This document shows, in pieces, positions 1 to 13,213 of a stretch of 64,000 nucleotides of DNA. Position numbers and translations under genes: made by a program. The stretch is from Struthio camelus (taxonomy: Eukaryota; Chordata; Aves; Struthioniformes; Struthionidae): NCBI RefSeq assembly GCF_040807025.1, contig NC_090981.1, forward strand, positions 37,055,817 to 37,119,816, read 5' to 3'. Numbering within the stretch: the stretch's first letter is position 1; every line of letters begins with the position of its first letter. Below the pieces are notes generated by a model. The model was not told the origin of the DNA. It was given only the letters and a program-made list of their open reading frames with translations, and did not search any database.

Positions 1-3000
1 TTGTTTTTGGTTACTTGTCTTTCTTCATGTCATTTAAAAGTGAGGTAGGGCAGTGGGAGTGATGAAGACAGAGAAGTAGGTTATACACTTACGTTTTTAA
101 TTAGTGATGTGAACAAAGTCTAGAAAAATTTAATTATAGAAAGAACGTGCATGACCTTAATTTTCTCACAGTCAAAATATTTTTCCTGTTTGTTTTCTCA
201 GCATGTCAGCCATCACAGTGTTTAAGCAACAATACTTTCTAAATAGTGGAATTTCTCACTCTTCTGAACTAAGTTAGAACAACTTATGCAAGTTTTATTC
301 AAATACAGCCTATTAACAAGGTTCAGTAGGAAAAGATGTTATTCACTTCAAAATGTAGTTAATAAACAACAAATGTGGTAAGTGGTGCATATTATTCTCT
401 ATTTGATAACATCCCATTAGATAAATTGTTTTAAAAAGCTCAGCTGATATTGCTAAGTTTTCAAAAGGCAAGAGAACAAAACAAATTTATTAGCGAATCC
501 AGATGTTAATTTAGCTGTTGTTTGTATGTACATCTGTAACATTTATATGGCAAGAAAACATCAAATTTTAAAACTTAGCTTACTGCAATTACAATTATTC
601 AGCTGCAGATCTGAAAAAGTACAAATTCTCATTTTAATGAGGAAATATGTAAAAGTGATTTTCAGCTTACATTTGGTTTGTGGGATGATATTTCTGAATC
701 TGCTAGACAGAGTCAGTGATCACATTACAAAACTGGAAGCAGACTAAGGAGGATTTTGTTGAACATGGCTCTGCTGCTGACATTGCGGACTAGAAACATA
801 AGTCACAAGATGCTACCATAAATTGAGTTGCCATTATTAGCTCTGGGCACAAACTAGACAGCTAGCAATAGGTAAATCGTAAAAAGATTTATAGATTCTG
901 TTGGATTCAGATAAGCATCCAAAAACATTTAGGATTGGGATGGGCTCATGAAAAGAGGCCAATGTATTTTAGCTGATGTGCAGAGGACAGGGTGTGGACC
1001 TGCAGAAGCTGACAGAGGTTTCCAGGGCATCTAAAAACAACGAAAGGTTGATCGAAGTGGCTATTTTCACTATTGAGGGTTGCAATGCTCTTTACCAAAG
1101 CGTATGCATGATGCAAAGGTAGTGAAAATACAGTGTCATTATATGTGGTTTGCACAGTGCTAATCTGATAACCATACAGTTAATTATTTCAGAGGATGCA
1201 TGTAGGCAAGACTGGAAAGCAACAAATTGGAGTTCTCCTTATTGACTAAACAAAAGTCAAATAGTACCCTACAAAATTTGATAATTCAGGATATCCAAGT
1301 AACTTTCATAAGAAATGAGACCAAAAGACAGTTTTCAATCTTTCAAGAAGTTTCATAAGGATTCAGTATAGCTGTATGTAAGTTCAGATTGCCACTAGTA
1401 AAATGCTGTCTTTCCATTTTCAAATGCTTAAACAGCAAGCCATGTGCAATTTTACTTTACAAAGTAACCTTTTCTTTCTTGCATATTTTTTCCAAAATTT
1501 TCGCTGTATTCATGCTATCTTTTGGATCATGGAACAGACAGAATTTCAGTAAGAAAAGCAATTTTGAAATTCATAAACAATTTTTTCTCCTTTCCACATA
1601 TAGGTTTATTATAGCAAAGTTAAATTTAGTACAGACTTATGGTTGTAGGAAAGTTTTCTAGATGCTTTGTTATATATTTAATCTGTCTTCATGGTATTTA
1701 TAGAAGAATTTACTGCAAGAGTAAAAGGACATGACTCAAGAATCAGGATACAGGGATATTTTAGTTAATTTGCACACATTAACTGTATTACTTAAAAGGA
1801 ATAGGCCAAGTGTTCAAACTTAGTTACCTAAAATTAGGCACTTAAAGTGGTATCAGACCATTTAAAACTAGTGTAATTTTAGAATCAATGAATTCCCCTA
1901 ATCTCCACTGGGTATTTAGAATGTATTAATCAATTAGCTTTTATGCTATTTAACTGAATAACCTAGTTATAGTATATACATAAGAAAAATTTAGTCCTGA
2001 TCTGGCCGTCATATTAGACTACATATGTTGTTAATCAATTTAATTAGTATGGACACTATTACCAATAAGCAAACTCTAAAGTGGCTAATTGCTTTATCTG
2101 CACGTATTCTGAATACTAATGCAAATCTTATTTTACAATAGTAAGTCTAAAGACATAGAATTATAAAGCTTGCAGAATATATTCAATTCACTGATAGACT
2201 TCTAAAGAGTCAATACGTCGCCTGGGAACTGTAAGCACCAACTTCACTCCTAGAATAAGCTCAGTAAAGTAATTAACGATATTTGGACATATAAACACAC
2301 ACACATTCCTGTTCTCTACTTATCAGACAGACAGTCTAAGTTCAGTGGAGTTATTCTTGATCTACTTCCATGTGACACTAGACTTCATAGTTATGTGACA
2401 TGAAAATGTTATTTGCATTAGTCTGAATGTAATATTAGTTTAACCAAATGTACAAAAATTCATCTCTCAGAGCCTGTAGTGTCTTGAGTTTTGTGGACTG
2501 TCTTCACAGAAGAATAGAGGAAGCTCTTGTCTCATATTGGGTGCGTTGTCTTATGCAGTGTCAGATTTTTTTTCCCTTATTGTAGGGCTTTACATGTTTC
2601 AGTAATGCACACGTTCAGGAGCTCTTTTTTAAGCTGTATGAAGGTGATACATATATATGGTCTATCCAAGCAGCTCACATGATATGTCTTTTTAAAGATA
2701 TTGTTTTGCTCTATACCTACCCATAGAAGTAAATTACAGCTACTTTTTTTATACAGTGCTCTTAAATATAATTATCTCTCTTCATTTTTTATAGGAAAAA
2801 TGGAGTTTAGAACTGACTCTCGACACTAGATGCACATTTGGCAGGAGGCCAAGGCGAATCAGAATAAACAACCAGAAGAAAATGCCAAATATAAGAAAAT
2901 AACAGCAACTTAATATGATTTAATACCAATAAAGTGGTTAAGGTTAGTGGAAACAATCCTTGATCTTTTCTTCTTCTAATAAATTAAAAATGATTTTATA

Positions 3001-4453
3001 ATACATTATAGCTAGGGTAGCTTCCTCTAACTAGGGCTATCCCTCACAGCCTAGGTAGAAACACTAGTTTTTGTCCATATCATGGCAGTCAACCTCTTGA
3101 GCAAGGCTAGTGGAAAAAGACACAGTATAATAAAACTCTACGCTCTCCATTGGCATTTTTAATGCGATTTCCATTGTGTTCTTTTATTTCTTTCATCCTT
3201 ACAATGGATAGGCAATGATTGCTTCATCCCAGGATACATCTTTAGATTCATTGGAGGAAACCATATTTTTCCAGACCTATGGAAAAGAGAATTGTCCGAC
3301 TGAGAACTGCGGAAGATGTTCAGACCACGTGTAAGAGGGGAGTCAGACGTATGTAGCACTTTTATGACCCTCTTAGGTCCTTCCAGGGCTCAGGGGAAAA
3401 ACAGAACAATGGGGTACCACCTCTTACTCAAACATGAGCTGTGATGTAGTCATCATATGACTGGACCTGCAAAGTGCTTTTGGAGTACATACCTTTACAG
3501 TCAGCCATACCTTTAGATGCCTAGCAAGAACCACAGCACTGAGCTACGCAAAGAGTTTTCCTGTGCAATGTATGGAGAGACTGGGAGCCAAAGAAAGCCA
3601 GAGCCTTACTCTGCCACCTTCTCTTCCCTCCCCTTCTCTCCTTACGTTCAAGTATTTCATACTAAGGAATCACAGGAGTTGAGGCCTGAGCTCTCACCCA
3701 ACATGTTCTGTATTGCCTGAGCCTCTGTTCCTCGTCAACTGCCCTAACTGCTGCCTGCCTGCTCCCTTCTGGCCTAGTAAATCTAAATTATTTTATGCAG
3801 AACATAGCAGTTCAGACACAGTGGACGGAGAGGATGGAATACTCTGATGGTTAGGCCTGTTCTTGAGAGGTTACAGGTATGGACAAAATCCAGTGAAGCA
3901 AAACTGAGATGTAAGCATGTGTTTTGTATACTCTTTATGAGTTATCAAAACAAATATATCAAATAAAAGGTGGCAAGGATCGGTGACTCTGCCACTGCTT
4001 TTTGTCCAATCCAACAGGTGTTTTCTGGAAAAATTTGTGAGATGGGTAAAGAAAGGAAAGCCCAGCGGGCAGTAGATGTGAAGGAGACCCTTGGCTGTTC
4101 CTTAATGGGCTTAATGTTGAGAACAGGCATGGTTAAGTATCTGCACAGTTTGTTGCGAGGTACTGAATTTTAGACTATGCCCCTACTGATGCATGTTAAT
4201 AAACCTTATACCTAGTGCATTTCTCAATTAGTTGCCTCTTAAGTAATGATGTCAGTGCTGCTATAATATCAACACTATGAAAAACATTCTACTATAATTT
4301 ACTGTATCTTCAAATGGAGAATAAAATTTGAAGAATTATTTATATTGAGTTAACAAAATGATCCCCAAAAGATACTTAAGCTTCCATTTAGCTCATCTGA
4401 TGTTTAAAATCAGGTGGCAGGCATTTATGTTCACACATCTGCTGCTTGATCTT

Positions 4454-4491
4454 ATCATCATCATCATCATCATCATCATCACCATCATCAT
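4454..4491. repeat. (ATC)n microsatellite
   Basis: About twelve ATC units with one ACC interruption near the 3' end. It lies in otherwise AT-rich non-coding DNA. Confidence 0.95.
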
Positions 4492-7416
4492 TTCACATGA
4501 ACATAATTACTTTTTATGTAATGTATAAATTTAAATACAATCTGTAATGGCATTTTAACAACGGCTGGGAAGTAAATGCTTACTTTCCATAGCCTCAGCT
4601 AAATGATGTTAGCAAGCAAGTCTACACTGCATAAAGATGGAAACTATTATTTTACTGTAGACAGTGTTGAAAAGTGAAAAATCAAAGACAATTATTGTCA
4701 GTTTGCTGCGGAAACAACCACAAAATCAAGCAGAACTCAGGTGGTTTTATGCTCTGTAACAAGCCAGGAGGTTAGACTGGTCTCACAGACATTTGCAGAC
4801 ATCAAATTTCATCCATTTCAGATGGTTTACAGATGGAAATCATGCAAAGCTTATGGCTTATGACTCCTGGCATTAAGATAAACTCAAAAGTTTGGATTCT
4901 GCTCTGTTTTCAAGATTTGTCATTGAAGATGTAAACATTTCAAAATAGTAAATGGTGTGTCAGAAACATGAAGAAGTCAAAAAAAATTCTGTGGATGAGT
5001 CCCTCCAAAAATCAGTCTGTGGCATATAGGGCTGATAAGTGTTTGGAACAATATAGTATATGACATAAGAAAAGCATTACAGATGAAGCTTTCACAGGCA
5101 GATGTTGACAACCACAGGTTAATGGAACCAACCACTGGTTTTAACATGATAATTAAAAGATAGCTTTCTGTAACGTATTTAACTATAACTTCCAGTTACT
5201 CAGAGGCTTTCTTTTTAAAAAGCATTGTCATTTGTAAAAAAACTGGTGTTACTTGAAGGTTGCAGACACCTTACTCTGCTTAGAGCAATGCAGTCTTTCC
5301 ATATTCCCGTGCTCTTAAGAACCATGAACAACAGATTTTGCAATAGGATAAGCTATAGAGAAGAAATACATTCTACAGTCTAACTGAGGCCAACTGCCTG
5401 ATACCAAAACAAATCCCACATCATCTGCCTGTTCTCTACCTTTCACTGAAGCTGTGTAAAGCTGCTGAAAAATTCACCCAGGTTTGTGCTGTGCATTCAG
5501 TTTTCTTTCCTTGCTGAAGCTATATAGCTCCAGGTGCTTAGGACTGAGTAAAACAGCATCACAGATATATTAGATGGGAAGGAAGAACATTTTCTGGTAA
5601 AATCAACTCCTACTAGTTAAGGAAAGGGAGCTCCTTGTTTCGAGATCTTAAAGGGACTTTTAAAAAAAGTAAATTATGGAACTATCGGTGTTATTAGTGG
5701 TATGAAATGATGGAATATTGAGAAAGAACAACTCTTAATTTCAGTTTCGCTATCCGGATTAGAGGAATATTCATTTTGCTTCATCTTTTCATATCTGATT
5801 GACAGGTATGATGTAAAATGTCAGGCAGGTGGGAAACACCAGCCCCCATGTTAGGAAGTCAGAGTATGCTCAGTGCAGTTCCTGAAAGAACCTTGTTTGA
5901 ACAAGATTTAATGGAGACTGTTTATCCCCTTGAACCTTTGGTGGACAGTGTCAGAAATGTCATAAAGAGGGTACCACTAACGCTGAAGCATCCCTGTTCA
6001 ACAGAGCAGCTTACAAAACAAAGTGCCCACACCAAGCAGTGAGGTCAGCGGCTGGCTGGCTCTGTTCTTGGCTACTGGCTACCTTCTGCTAAATAGGTGC
6101 TAAGAAAACTCAAATCGATGTACTTGATCTGTGCTGAAAATTGTATGATGTTCCACCATCACTGTGAAAGAGGCTATTAGCTCTACGAAAGCTATTCTAT
6201 CATTTCATTGAGACATTTCCCATTGCTGAAATATATTTGAATTAAATTAATTTCTGAATAAAAAATTAACTGGAGATTTTAATGGATGGCACCACGGTCA
6301 AAGTTTAGCATTCTGAATTCTGTTCTTTTTTCTTTTTAAAAAAGCACGAATGAAAACATAGTTCACTTCCACCCTTTTTTGTGTATCTTTTATAAGTACT
6401 TGTATAAATGACTATCTGTGAATATGTTCATGTGGTAATCACCACCATCAGATAACGTCTTCTAACCCTTAAAGTTTTATTTTGTTTGTTTTATTTCCTT
6501 AATGTATGAAGTGGAAATGAGAAGAAAGATAACACCTCAGCCACGGATCATTTGTTTGACCTGTGTGGAAAGTAACAGTTTACTTCGTGGTATTTATCTT
6601 GTAATGAAGAGTTAAAACTAACTGTTTTATTTGGTTTTGTTTTGCAGATGAAGTATCTTCACTATACTCCATAAAAGCATTTAAGATGGATTACCGTGAA
6701 ATACATCTACAGTTTTGAATGCTTTGGAAACAAAAGATGATAATAACAAAAAGAAAACTTGGTCTTATTTATCTACATCATGGAATATTTAAAGGCAATA
6801 ATTATTAATACACCCCATAGTGACAGCTGCTTTGGGGGCAGGGACAGCTCTGCATTTGTACAGCACTTGGCATAAAAATCTTTGACAGGAGACACTACCA
6901 GAACATAAAATAAATAGTAAAAATATGACTTTCAGTTTATTTCCATCTTTGTTCTATTTTTTTTAAGGGTGCCTCAATTATTGCCAGCTTTTGAGCAAAT
7001 CCAATAAAGCATGTTTAGCACACGCACTGTTTCCAGTGCATGCAAAATGTTAAGGTAGGTGTCTCTTCATGGGAGAATAAAGGGCTTGAGTCTTGTAGTC
7101 AGAGCTGTGTGGGCAGAACCTGGAAAGTATTCAGAGACTGCTAATTTCAGTTCGTCTTCAGCGACACACGTCGCTGACTGGGGTCTGTGAATTGGAATAA
7201 GTCTACTAAACTAATATGGGATCAGACCAAATGGAAGAGGAAAAAGGTTCTTAACAGCCATGAGTAACACATACAGTTGCGGCAACCAAATCTTAATTTA
7301 TTTACCTATTTATTTATTTTTAGGTGGGAACTCATAGTAACTATTGCCTGGGTCCTTTCATTATCTGCCTGTTGCACTGTGGATTGAAAATACAGCTCTT
7401 CTACTAAATTCCTCCT

Positions 7417-7444
7417 TGTTTGCTTGCTTGCTTGCTTGCTTGCT
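7417..7444. repeat. (TTGC)n microsatellite
   Basis: Near-perfect tetranucleotide run of about seven TTGC units. Confidence 0.93.
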
Positions 7445-10400
7445 TTCAACACTATAGGCCTAATGGACAAATAAGTTAAGGACATTGTTTCATGCTAAAC
7501 ATATATAAATTTCAGAAGCAGACCGATTTACGTCCAGTCATAATTTTGAAATGGAAATCAACAAGGAAAAACTATGATGCTTACTAGAGCAATACCTAAG
7601 GCATGTTTTTTCCTTTTTATAATATTTATAAATTTTTTTTTTAACTTCAAAACCAATATCTTTCTGCAGAATGAGGTAATGTATATTTCATTCTTTAAAG
7701 GCTTCTTATAGAATTATCTATCTTCTCCTTTTCTGTGAAATTACTGTTTTGTCAAATTTGCTTCCTTTATTCTCTGCTTCTTATGCTCAGCAATAACGGT
7801 ATAGCTGCATGTTAAAGAAAAGGCAAAAGTCATCAGAAAAAATAATTCAGATCAGTTTCAGCACAAATGTAATTTTTGTTTCTAGTTCAGCTTAATTTTA
7901 TAATAGCAGAGTTCAGCTTTTTAGAAATTCTGTAGATACTTTACAGATAAAACATTTGTCAGTTGCTGAGACAAAGATTATAAAACTGAGCGGTGAGATT
8001 AGCTCTGGGTGTGTGTGTCTATGTGTGTAACAGAGCCCTCAATCATCTTTGATGCCATGCCCTGCTAGCTATTCAGAACTCCTTTTTCACTAGTACAACT
8101 GAACTTGTGATATAGGTAATGTATATGTCTTTCCCAATTTTCTAATAAAATAGACAGATGATATTGCTAAGACACCTCTCTCTGTCTGGACTCCTAATTA
8201 AAATCTTTAAAATCCCAGCTTTTTAGCCCATTTCTATGCTTCTCAGGAAGTTCAGCTATTGGTGAAAAGGTTCCTCTTTTGATCTTGATCTATTTTAATC
8301 TGGGTATTATGGTGATGGGCATGGTCGAAGGCTCTGAGCAGCACAATAGTACAGTAGTGACAGAAGAATTAAAAGGCTCTGTAGTGATAAAAGAATTAAA
8401 AATAGTACAATGGTACATAATTTTAAATACAGTTTATTTAAACATCCAGGACCACACAATATATGACCTAAACATGTTCATTGTTGTTTGTAATAAATGG
8501 TTTTGAGAGCTTTCAATTTACTTCTGTATTTCATAACTTTTTTGGAGAAAGCAGTGCTCAAATCTGTATGATGGCAATGGTAGAATATGGTATTTCTTCC
8601 ACTTACTAATACAAAATAAATGGTAGACCCTTCCCATGAAGGGTAAGTCAAGTAAATCCAGCCAATATGATTAGTCATGGCTAGGAAGAGTGGTTGCGGC
8701 TAAGGGTATAGCAGAAGGCAATCGTTTGATATGAACTCTGTTGCTCTGTAGGCTCAGACTTTGTTTGATTTCTTCACAGCCAGGACAGAGCTAAACTCTG
8801 TCCAATATTCAGTATTCATGTCAGAGAAAAGTGCATGGACTCTCGATGGATATCAAGCATAGAGCTCTCTGTAGTCTAGCTTGGCTATTCTTAAATTAAT
8901 GAATATTCATTGCATGGGCAGAGTGACACTGAGCACAGTGCATTCGGCTGTAGATCCACCTATATTTCCGTGCAAGACAATGTCAAGGATGTCAGACAAA
9001 CTGCAGGTCACAGTGAGGAAAAGAGGAAAATCTGCCCATGGACCACCATTCCACTTCCCATTAACTCCAAGTCTTTTCCCTGACCTCTAAATGCTCTAGT
9101 AATACCAGCACAGTGCTGAGCAAGGAATAAACTGTGCTGGCATCCTTCCTTACTTCCACTTTAGAAGAAAGAAAAGCAAGGACTGAACTGTGACTCTAAT
9201 GTATACCACCTCTTCAGAGCATCTTTCGTAGGAACTCATTTAACCCTGCTTGCTTAGGAATAATTCATGGGATAAGTGAATCTAGCCCCAGACTTATAAA
9301 GATATTGAGTTACAGAAAGAAAAAAGGCAAAGAGCACAAAATTTAGACCTTAAATGCTGTGTACAGTAAGAGAGTATTTGAAGGCAAAATATGTCCTATT
9401 ATATTTAACAGAAAGCCGTAAGACTAACATGTACAGATATATAACATTGATCATTAACATTAGTAGGAGGACGAAGGGAATGCCAGCAATATCAAGCAAC
9501 ATGTAATCCTTTTAGTGATAGAACTTATTTCCTTTTCATGCTGTTCCACAATATGAGACAGCCAAAAAGCACTCATTTCTGTATTTCCCTTTTCACTGTT
9601 GTTTTCATCTCCGTGCCAGTGGATCAAAGAGTTAATAAAATTTCACTGCTCTAAAAGGTCATTTCAAAACTAAATGCAGCAATTCAAAATGGAAAATAGA
9701 ATGAATGCCAAGGAGACGTTTAATGAAGTAACGTTCTAGATGTATTCTTTGAAGAACATTTGCAGAATAGTTTGATTGCTTTAGAGCGTGCAGGAGACAA
9801 TATACCCAAGACAGCACTAGCATTGACTCTCACAGTTCCATTCTGCTCAAATATCACCAAACTACTTAGAATTACAAATATGTTTGATACAGAATTACCT
9901 AATATCATGGAAATATTCCTGTGCATTTTGCATAGTAAAATGTTCGGAAAACCAGTGCTTCCTTTGGCCTAAATATTAAAAATGTAAGATTTGCAGCTAC
10001 TCATTCATATTAAAACAATTGCAAGCTTCACCTCTCTTCAAATTTGTGACCAAGTTGTGTTTAAACAGCATAGAACTGCAATTTAGCCACCCTTTGCACC
10101 AGTTAGAGCTTTACATTTTTGTCTTATGACAGCAACTATAGAACTGTATACTTGGAAACTGTCAATGTTACATGTATTGATTTTATTCAAAAGAAGCAAG
10201 CTGGTGTACTGGCTTTGCATGTCAATGGGTAGGTTCCAGAGTCTACCACTCAAGGACAGTGCTCATTTCAGCGTCGAAGTCTCAGCACGTGAAATACAGA
10301 ATTCAATCTTTGGCCCGATTATTCTTAGAAGAGCAAAAAATCGTGAATACCTAAGCACACTGGAACACAGTGTGCAGTTGGAAGAAGTGTTGTTTCATGT

Positions 10401-10894
10401 CAATCTTGTTACCATCAGCGGGTACTAGTCAAATCAGACATCCTAAAGAGTAGTGGGAAAAAGCAGATGCTTGTACTTTCTTTTTTATTGAAAACAGCTC
10501 CAGTTAATGCAACTCTTTAATTGTTTCTTGGCATTCTTGTTGGTTTCCCACCACACTAATGAAAAAGATTTATAAACTGTTTTCACTACACCCTTCATGG
10601 TGCTGTATGGATTTTAGGCCAAGAATGCAACATACGAATTCTGCAGGCCAAGAAACGGAGGGAGGCAAATTCATGTGGAGGAAGAAAGTAGAAACATGAA
10701 TAAACTTTAAAAGAGATTATTAAAAAGAAGCTTATTTGATTTTTTTCCCCCCAGTTTTCTCTTTGTCAAGTTTCAGTTATTTGTGTGTGAAAGTTTAAAA
10801 GGTCTCTCTGCAGCTCAGTTCTATCCTCTGCTCGATCCTGCAGTGAGACCACGGGGCGCCTCTGTCTGTGGTTCATTGTAGGTTTTGCTAGAGA

Positions 10895-11095
10895 AGTGGT
10901 GAATGTTAGTATTTGAACTGGATGGGAGTTGCCAACCCCTGTCCTCCTTGACTTCCCCAAGATCACGGATAAATTGCTTCAGTCAGCTGTCTAGTACCTC
11001 AAGGCGAATTTCATCAAGCCCTGATGATTTAAAAACCTTACCTAAATCCTCTTCAACCTGCCCTTTCCTTGCGGTAGCTAGAATTTTGCCCTTTT
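10895..11095 (-). mobile_element. Decayed CR1/L3-type LINE fragment (reverse transcriptase region)
   Basis: Read on the minus strand from about 11090 downwards, one frame gives KVFKSSGLDEIRLEVL, close to the conserved stretch FK(S/T)SGPDEIHPRVLKEL that precedes the catalytic palm of CR1/L3 reverse transcriptases. The following DNA (CTGAAGCAATTT, then ATCTTGGGGAA and GGAGGACAGG) parallels the same LINE segment at the nucleotide level, with one stop codon and small gaps. About 200 bp remain. No catalytic residues are preserved. It is an inert relic inserted in the minus orientation. Confidence 0.6.
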
Positions 11096-11344
11096 AATAC
11101 AACCACCAACTGTGAAAACTGATTTTAGCCAAATAAAGAAGGAAGAGAAAAACAAATGAAACTCTTATGCTCTTTTAGTGTCACTAGTTAGTATCTCTTT
11201 CTTTCCCCCGAGCAGTGAATTAACCCTTTCCTTTGTTTTATATCTCACTACTACGGCACATTTTCTGGTTACCCTCCATGTCCCTTGAGATACTTGTATC
11301 TCACTTTGTGACTTATGGACATGAAAACAGCTTCCTTCCAGTCA

Positions 11345-11665
11345 AGGTCCATCTGGCCTTTTATCCTGCCTCCAACCAAGGTCAATGGTAGGTATTTAGG
11401 AAAAGTATAAGAACAGGGCAAGTATGTATTAATATTTTACCAATCTCTAATGACTTGTAGCTGAGGGACTTCCTGAGCAAGAGGTTGTATCTTTGCCTGT
11501 AATAGCCCTGGGTGAATTCTTCTACAATGAATTTTTCCCATAATTTCAAAAAAAGTTCTAGGCACAAACAAAATCGCACAGTAAAAAGTTCCACAGCGCA
11601 ACTACATGATGTGAGAAATACCTCCTTCTGTCTGGGCTGATCCAAACAACTATGTATCTACCAAA
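11345..11665 (-). mobile_element. CR1 3'-end fragment, antisense
   Basis: The + strand reads as the reverse complement of a widespread sauropsid CR1 3' region. Recognisable pieces in order are ATCTGGCCTT.TATCCTGCCTC, AGAACAGGGCAAGTAT, GGACTTCCTGAGCAAGAGG, TTGTATC..TTGCCTGTAATAGCCC and AGTTCCACAG. It is diverged by many substitutions and small indels, so the insertion is old. The element's 3' end points to lower coordinates. It is separate from the reverse-transcriptase relic at 10.9-11.1 kb, because the element order would be wrong for one insertion. Confidence 0.7.
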
Positions 11666-12920
11666 ATGTATCGTTACCAATTAGCTCACTTTCCCCTTTC
11701 TGGTCCTTTCTTGTTGTAGCTGAATTGCTCTCTCATCAGCCTTCCAGGTTTTGCTGTGTGCCAGCAGTTTGCGCTTCTGTCCTGAATAAGGTATCTTTAA
11801 GGAAGTGCCAGCTCACATGCCTTGCTTGCGCCTCTGCATAACTGCGATGACCCAACTGAGGCTCGCACTGGGATGTGGAGAACATGAGACTTAGTGCGCG
11901 CTCTCGAGAATTTGGGTTTGGTGAACCAGCATTTTCCAGCTCTCCTTCTCCAGCTCTTCTCCCCAAACCCTGAAGGAAAAAGGCACGCTGAAGAAGTTTA
12001 CATCATTTATAACTCTAGCTGTAACTACACTTGTATTTGTAACTGTCACTGAAACACCAGCACTGATTTCCCTGTGCCCGTTACCTCCCTGCAGAGTAGC
12101 TACCACCTGCCTGGCAGTGCGTGGGAGAGTGCCTCGTCATCAGTCTGGAGTTTGTAAGTGGCCACTGAAGCCACAAGACAAGAGATCAATCTATTGCCCA
12201 AGCGAGCACAGCGCAGTTCAGAGCAGAGATATCTTAAATAGGTTTAAAGTAGCCAGCTCAGGGTTTGGCACCAAGGACCTCAACGTAGATTAATCCATCC
12301 AACCAAGAAATAAATTAACCTGTATTTAGCTTCATGATACTGCGAAAAGATGTCAATCAGCAGCAAGCCAGTAGTGTAGAGCCAGCTCATAGAGCAGGGA
12401 CTAAGATGAAGGCGTATTTGGAGAATCAGACCCAATTGGAGACTTCAGCTTAAGCACAGGTCTTGCATAAGGGGGCTTTAGAGATGGCTACAAACATTTC
12501 CTAGTCCCAAGACTTCTCTATAGCAACAGTAAGGAAAAAAAAAAAGGATCAATATTGTCTTATAATATGTCTTCTACATGCATATCAGTAATAAGCAAAC
12601 AAATCCAAAACAAATCCAAATCCAGTATTTCTTTTCTTCATTGATCCAAATCATATATTTTTCACATAAATAGCTGTTTTTTATTATTCATTACTGCAGA
12701 TTGGACTACTTACCTGGCCTTATGAGCTCCACATACATTTCATCAAGTGGCTAGAAGTCACTTCCAGATACTTTAGAAAGTAAAATGATGGAAATCCCAG
12801 AAACAGTTCTCAGGTGGAGGCAGAGGAGGACGGCCTTGGGACGGCGCTTTTGTACGGAGAGGGCTGAACCTGCAGACACGCCAAACCTGCGTGTTCAGCC
12901 CTGGCTTCGGTGGCCTGTGC
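11666..12920. other. Non-coding intergenic stretch
   Basis: Mixed-composition DNA with short, unconvincing open frames on both strands. Nothing recognisable apart from a short A run near 12537-12545. Confidence 0.5.
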
Positions 12921-12921
12921 T

Positions 12922-12976
12922 GGCTCCCTCCTGCTCCTGCTCCCGCTCCCGCTCCCGCTCCCACTCCCGCTCCCAG
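12922..12976. repeat. GCTCCY/CCCGCT hexamer minisatellite with G-quadruplex potential
   Basis: Hexamer array of GCTCC(C/T) units. Six CCC runs start exactly six bases apart at 12942, 12948, 12954, 12960, 12966 and 12972, one unit carrying A in place of G. On the minus strand this gives six GGG tracts with three-base loops, a canonical strong G-quadruplex motif. Read as protein the array yields only Pro-Ala, Leu-Pro or Ser-Arg dipeptides in overlapping frames, which is why several long spurious open frames cross it. Confidence 0.9.
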
Positions 12977-13167
12977 GATGGGGCTGCCCCCAGCGCCCCG
13001 ACACCAAAAGATCCCAGCCCCATTCACGAGGCCTTTTCAGCATGGATATCCCACTTCAAGAGGGATTCATGAGCTCAGCGTGGCTCTCAGTGATCACGGT
13101 ATACTCCTGCATTAATCGTTTTAGGCAGAATAGGTATCAGCTTAGTTTTGCGGTATTTTGCCAGACA

Positions 13168-13213
13168 TCTGTGTGTGTGTTTGCGTATGTGTACGTGTGC
13201 ACATGCATGTGTA
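13168..13213. repeat. Imperfect GT-rich purine-pyrimidine tract
   Basis: Degenerate alternating GT/GC/AC run containing GTGTGTGTGT, GTACGTGTGCAC and ATGCATGTG. It is an eroded dinucleotide microsatellite with some Z-DNA-forming potential. Confidence 0.75.

Larger units (their letters stand above)
1..10890. other. AT-rich intergenic DNA, no gene recognised
   Basis: I see no coding exon, RNA gene or intact transposon here. The open frames are short (at most about 100 codons), have AT-driven composition and show no recognisable domain. The stretch holds an ATC microsatellite (4454-4491), a TTGC microsatellite (7417-7444) and a small perfect inverted repeat (10355-10375: GCACACTG, five bases, CAGTGTGC). 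The simplest reading is gene-desert DNA upstream of TMEM161B. Exons of a non-coding RNA could be hidden here and would not be visible without transcript data. Confidence 0.6.

Noticed and set aside
10126-10428. 100-codon plus-strand open frame
   Set aside because: No family resemblance, ordinary chance length in this window, no supporting splice or promoter context.
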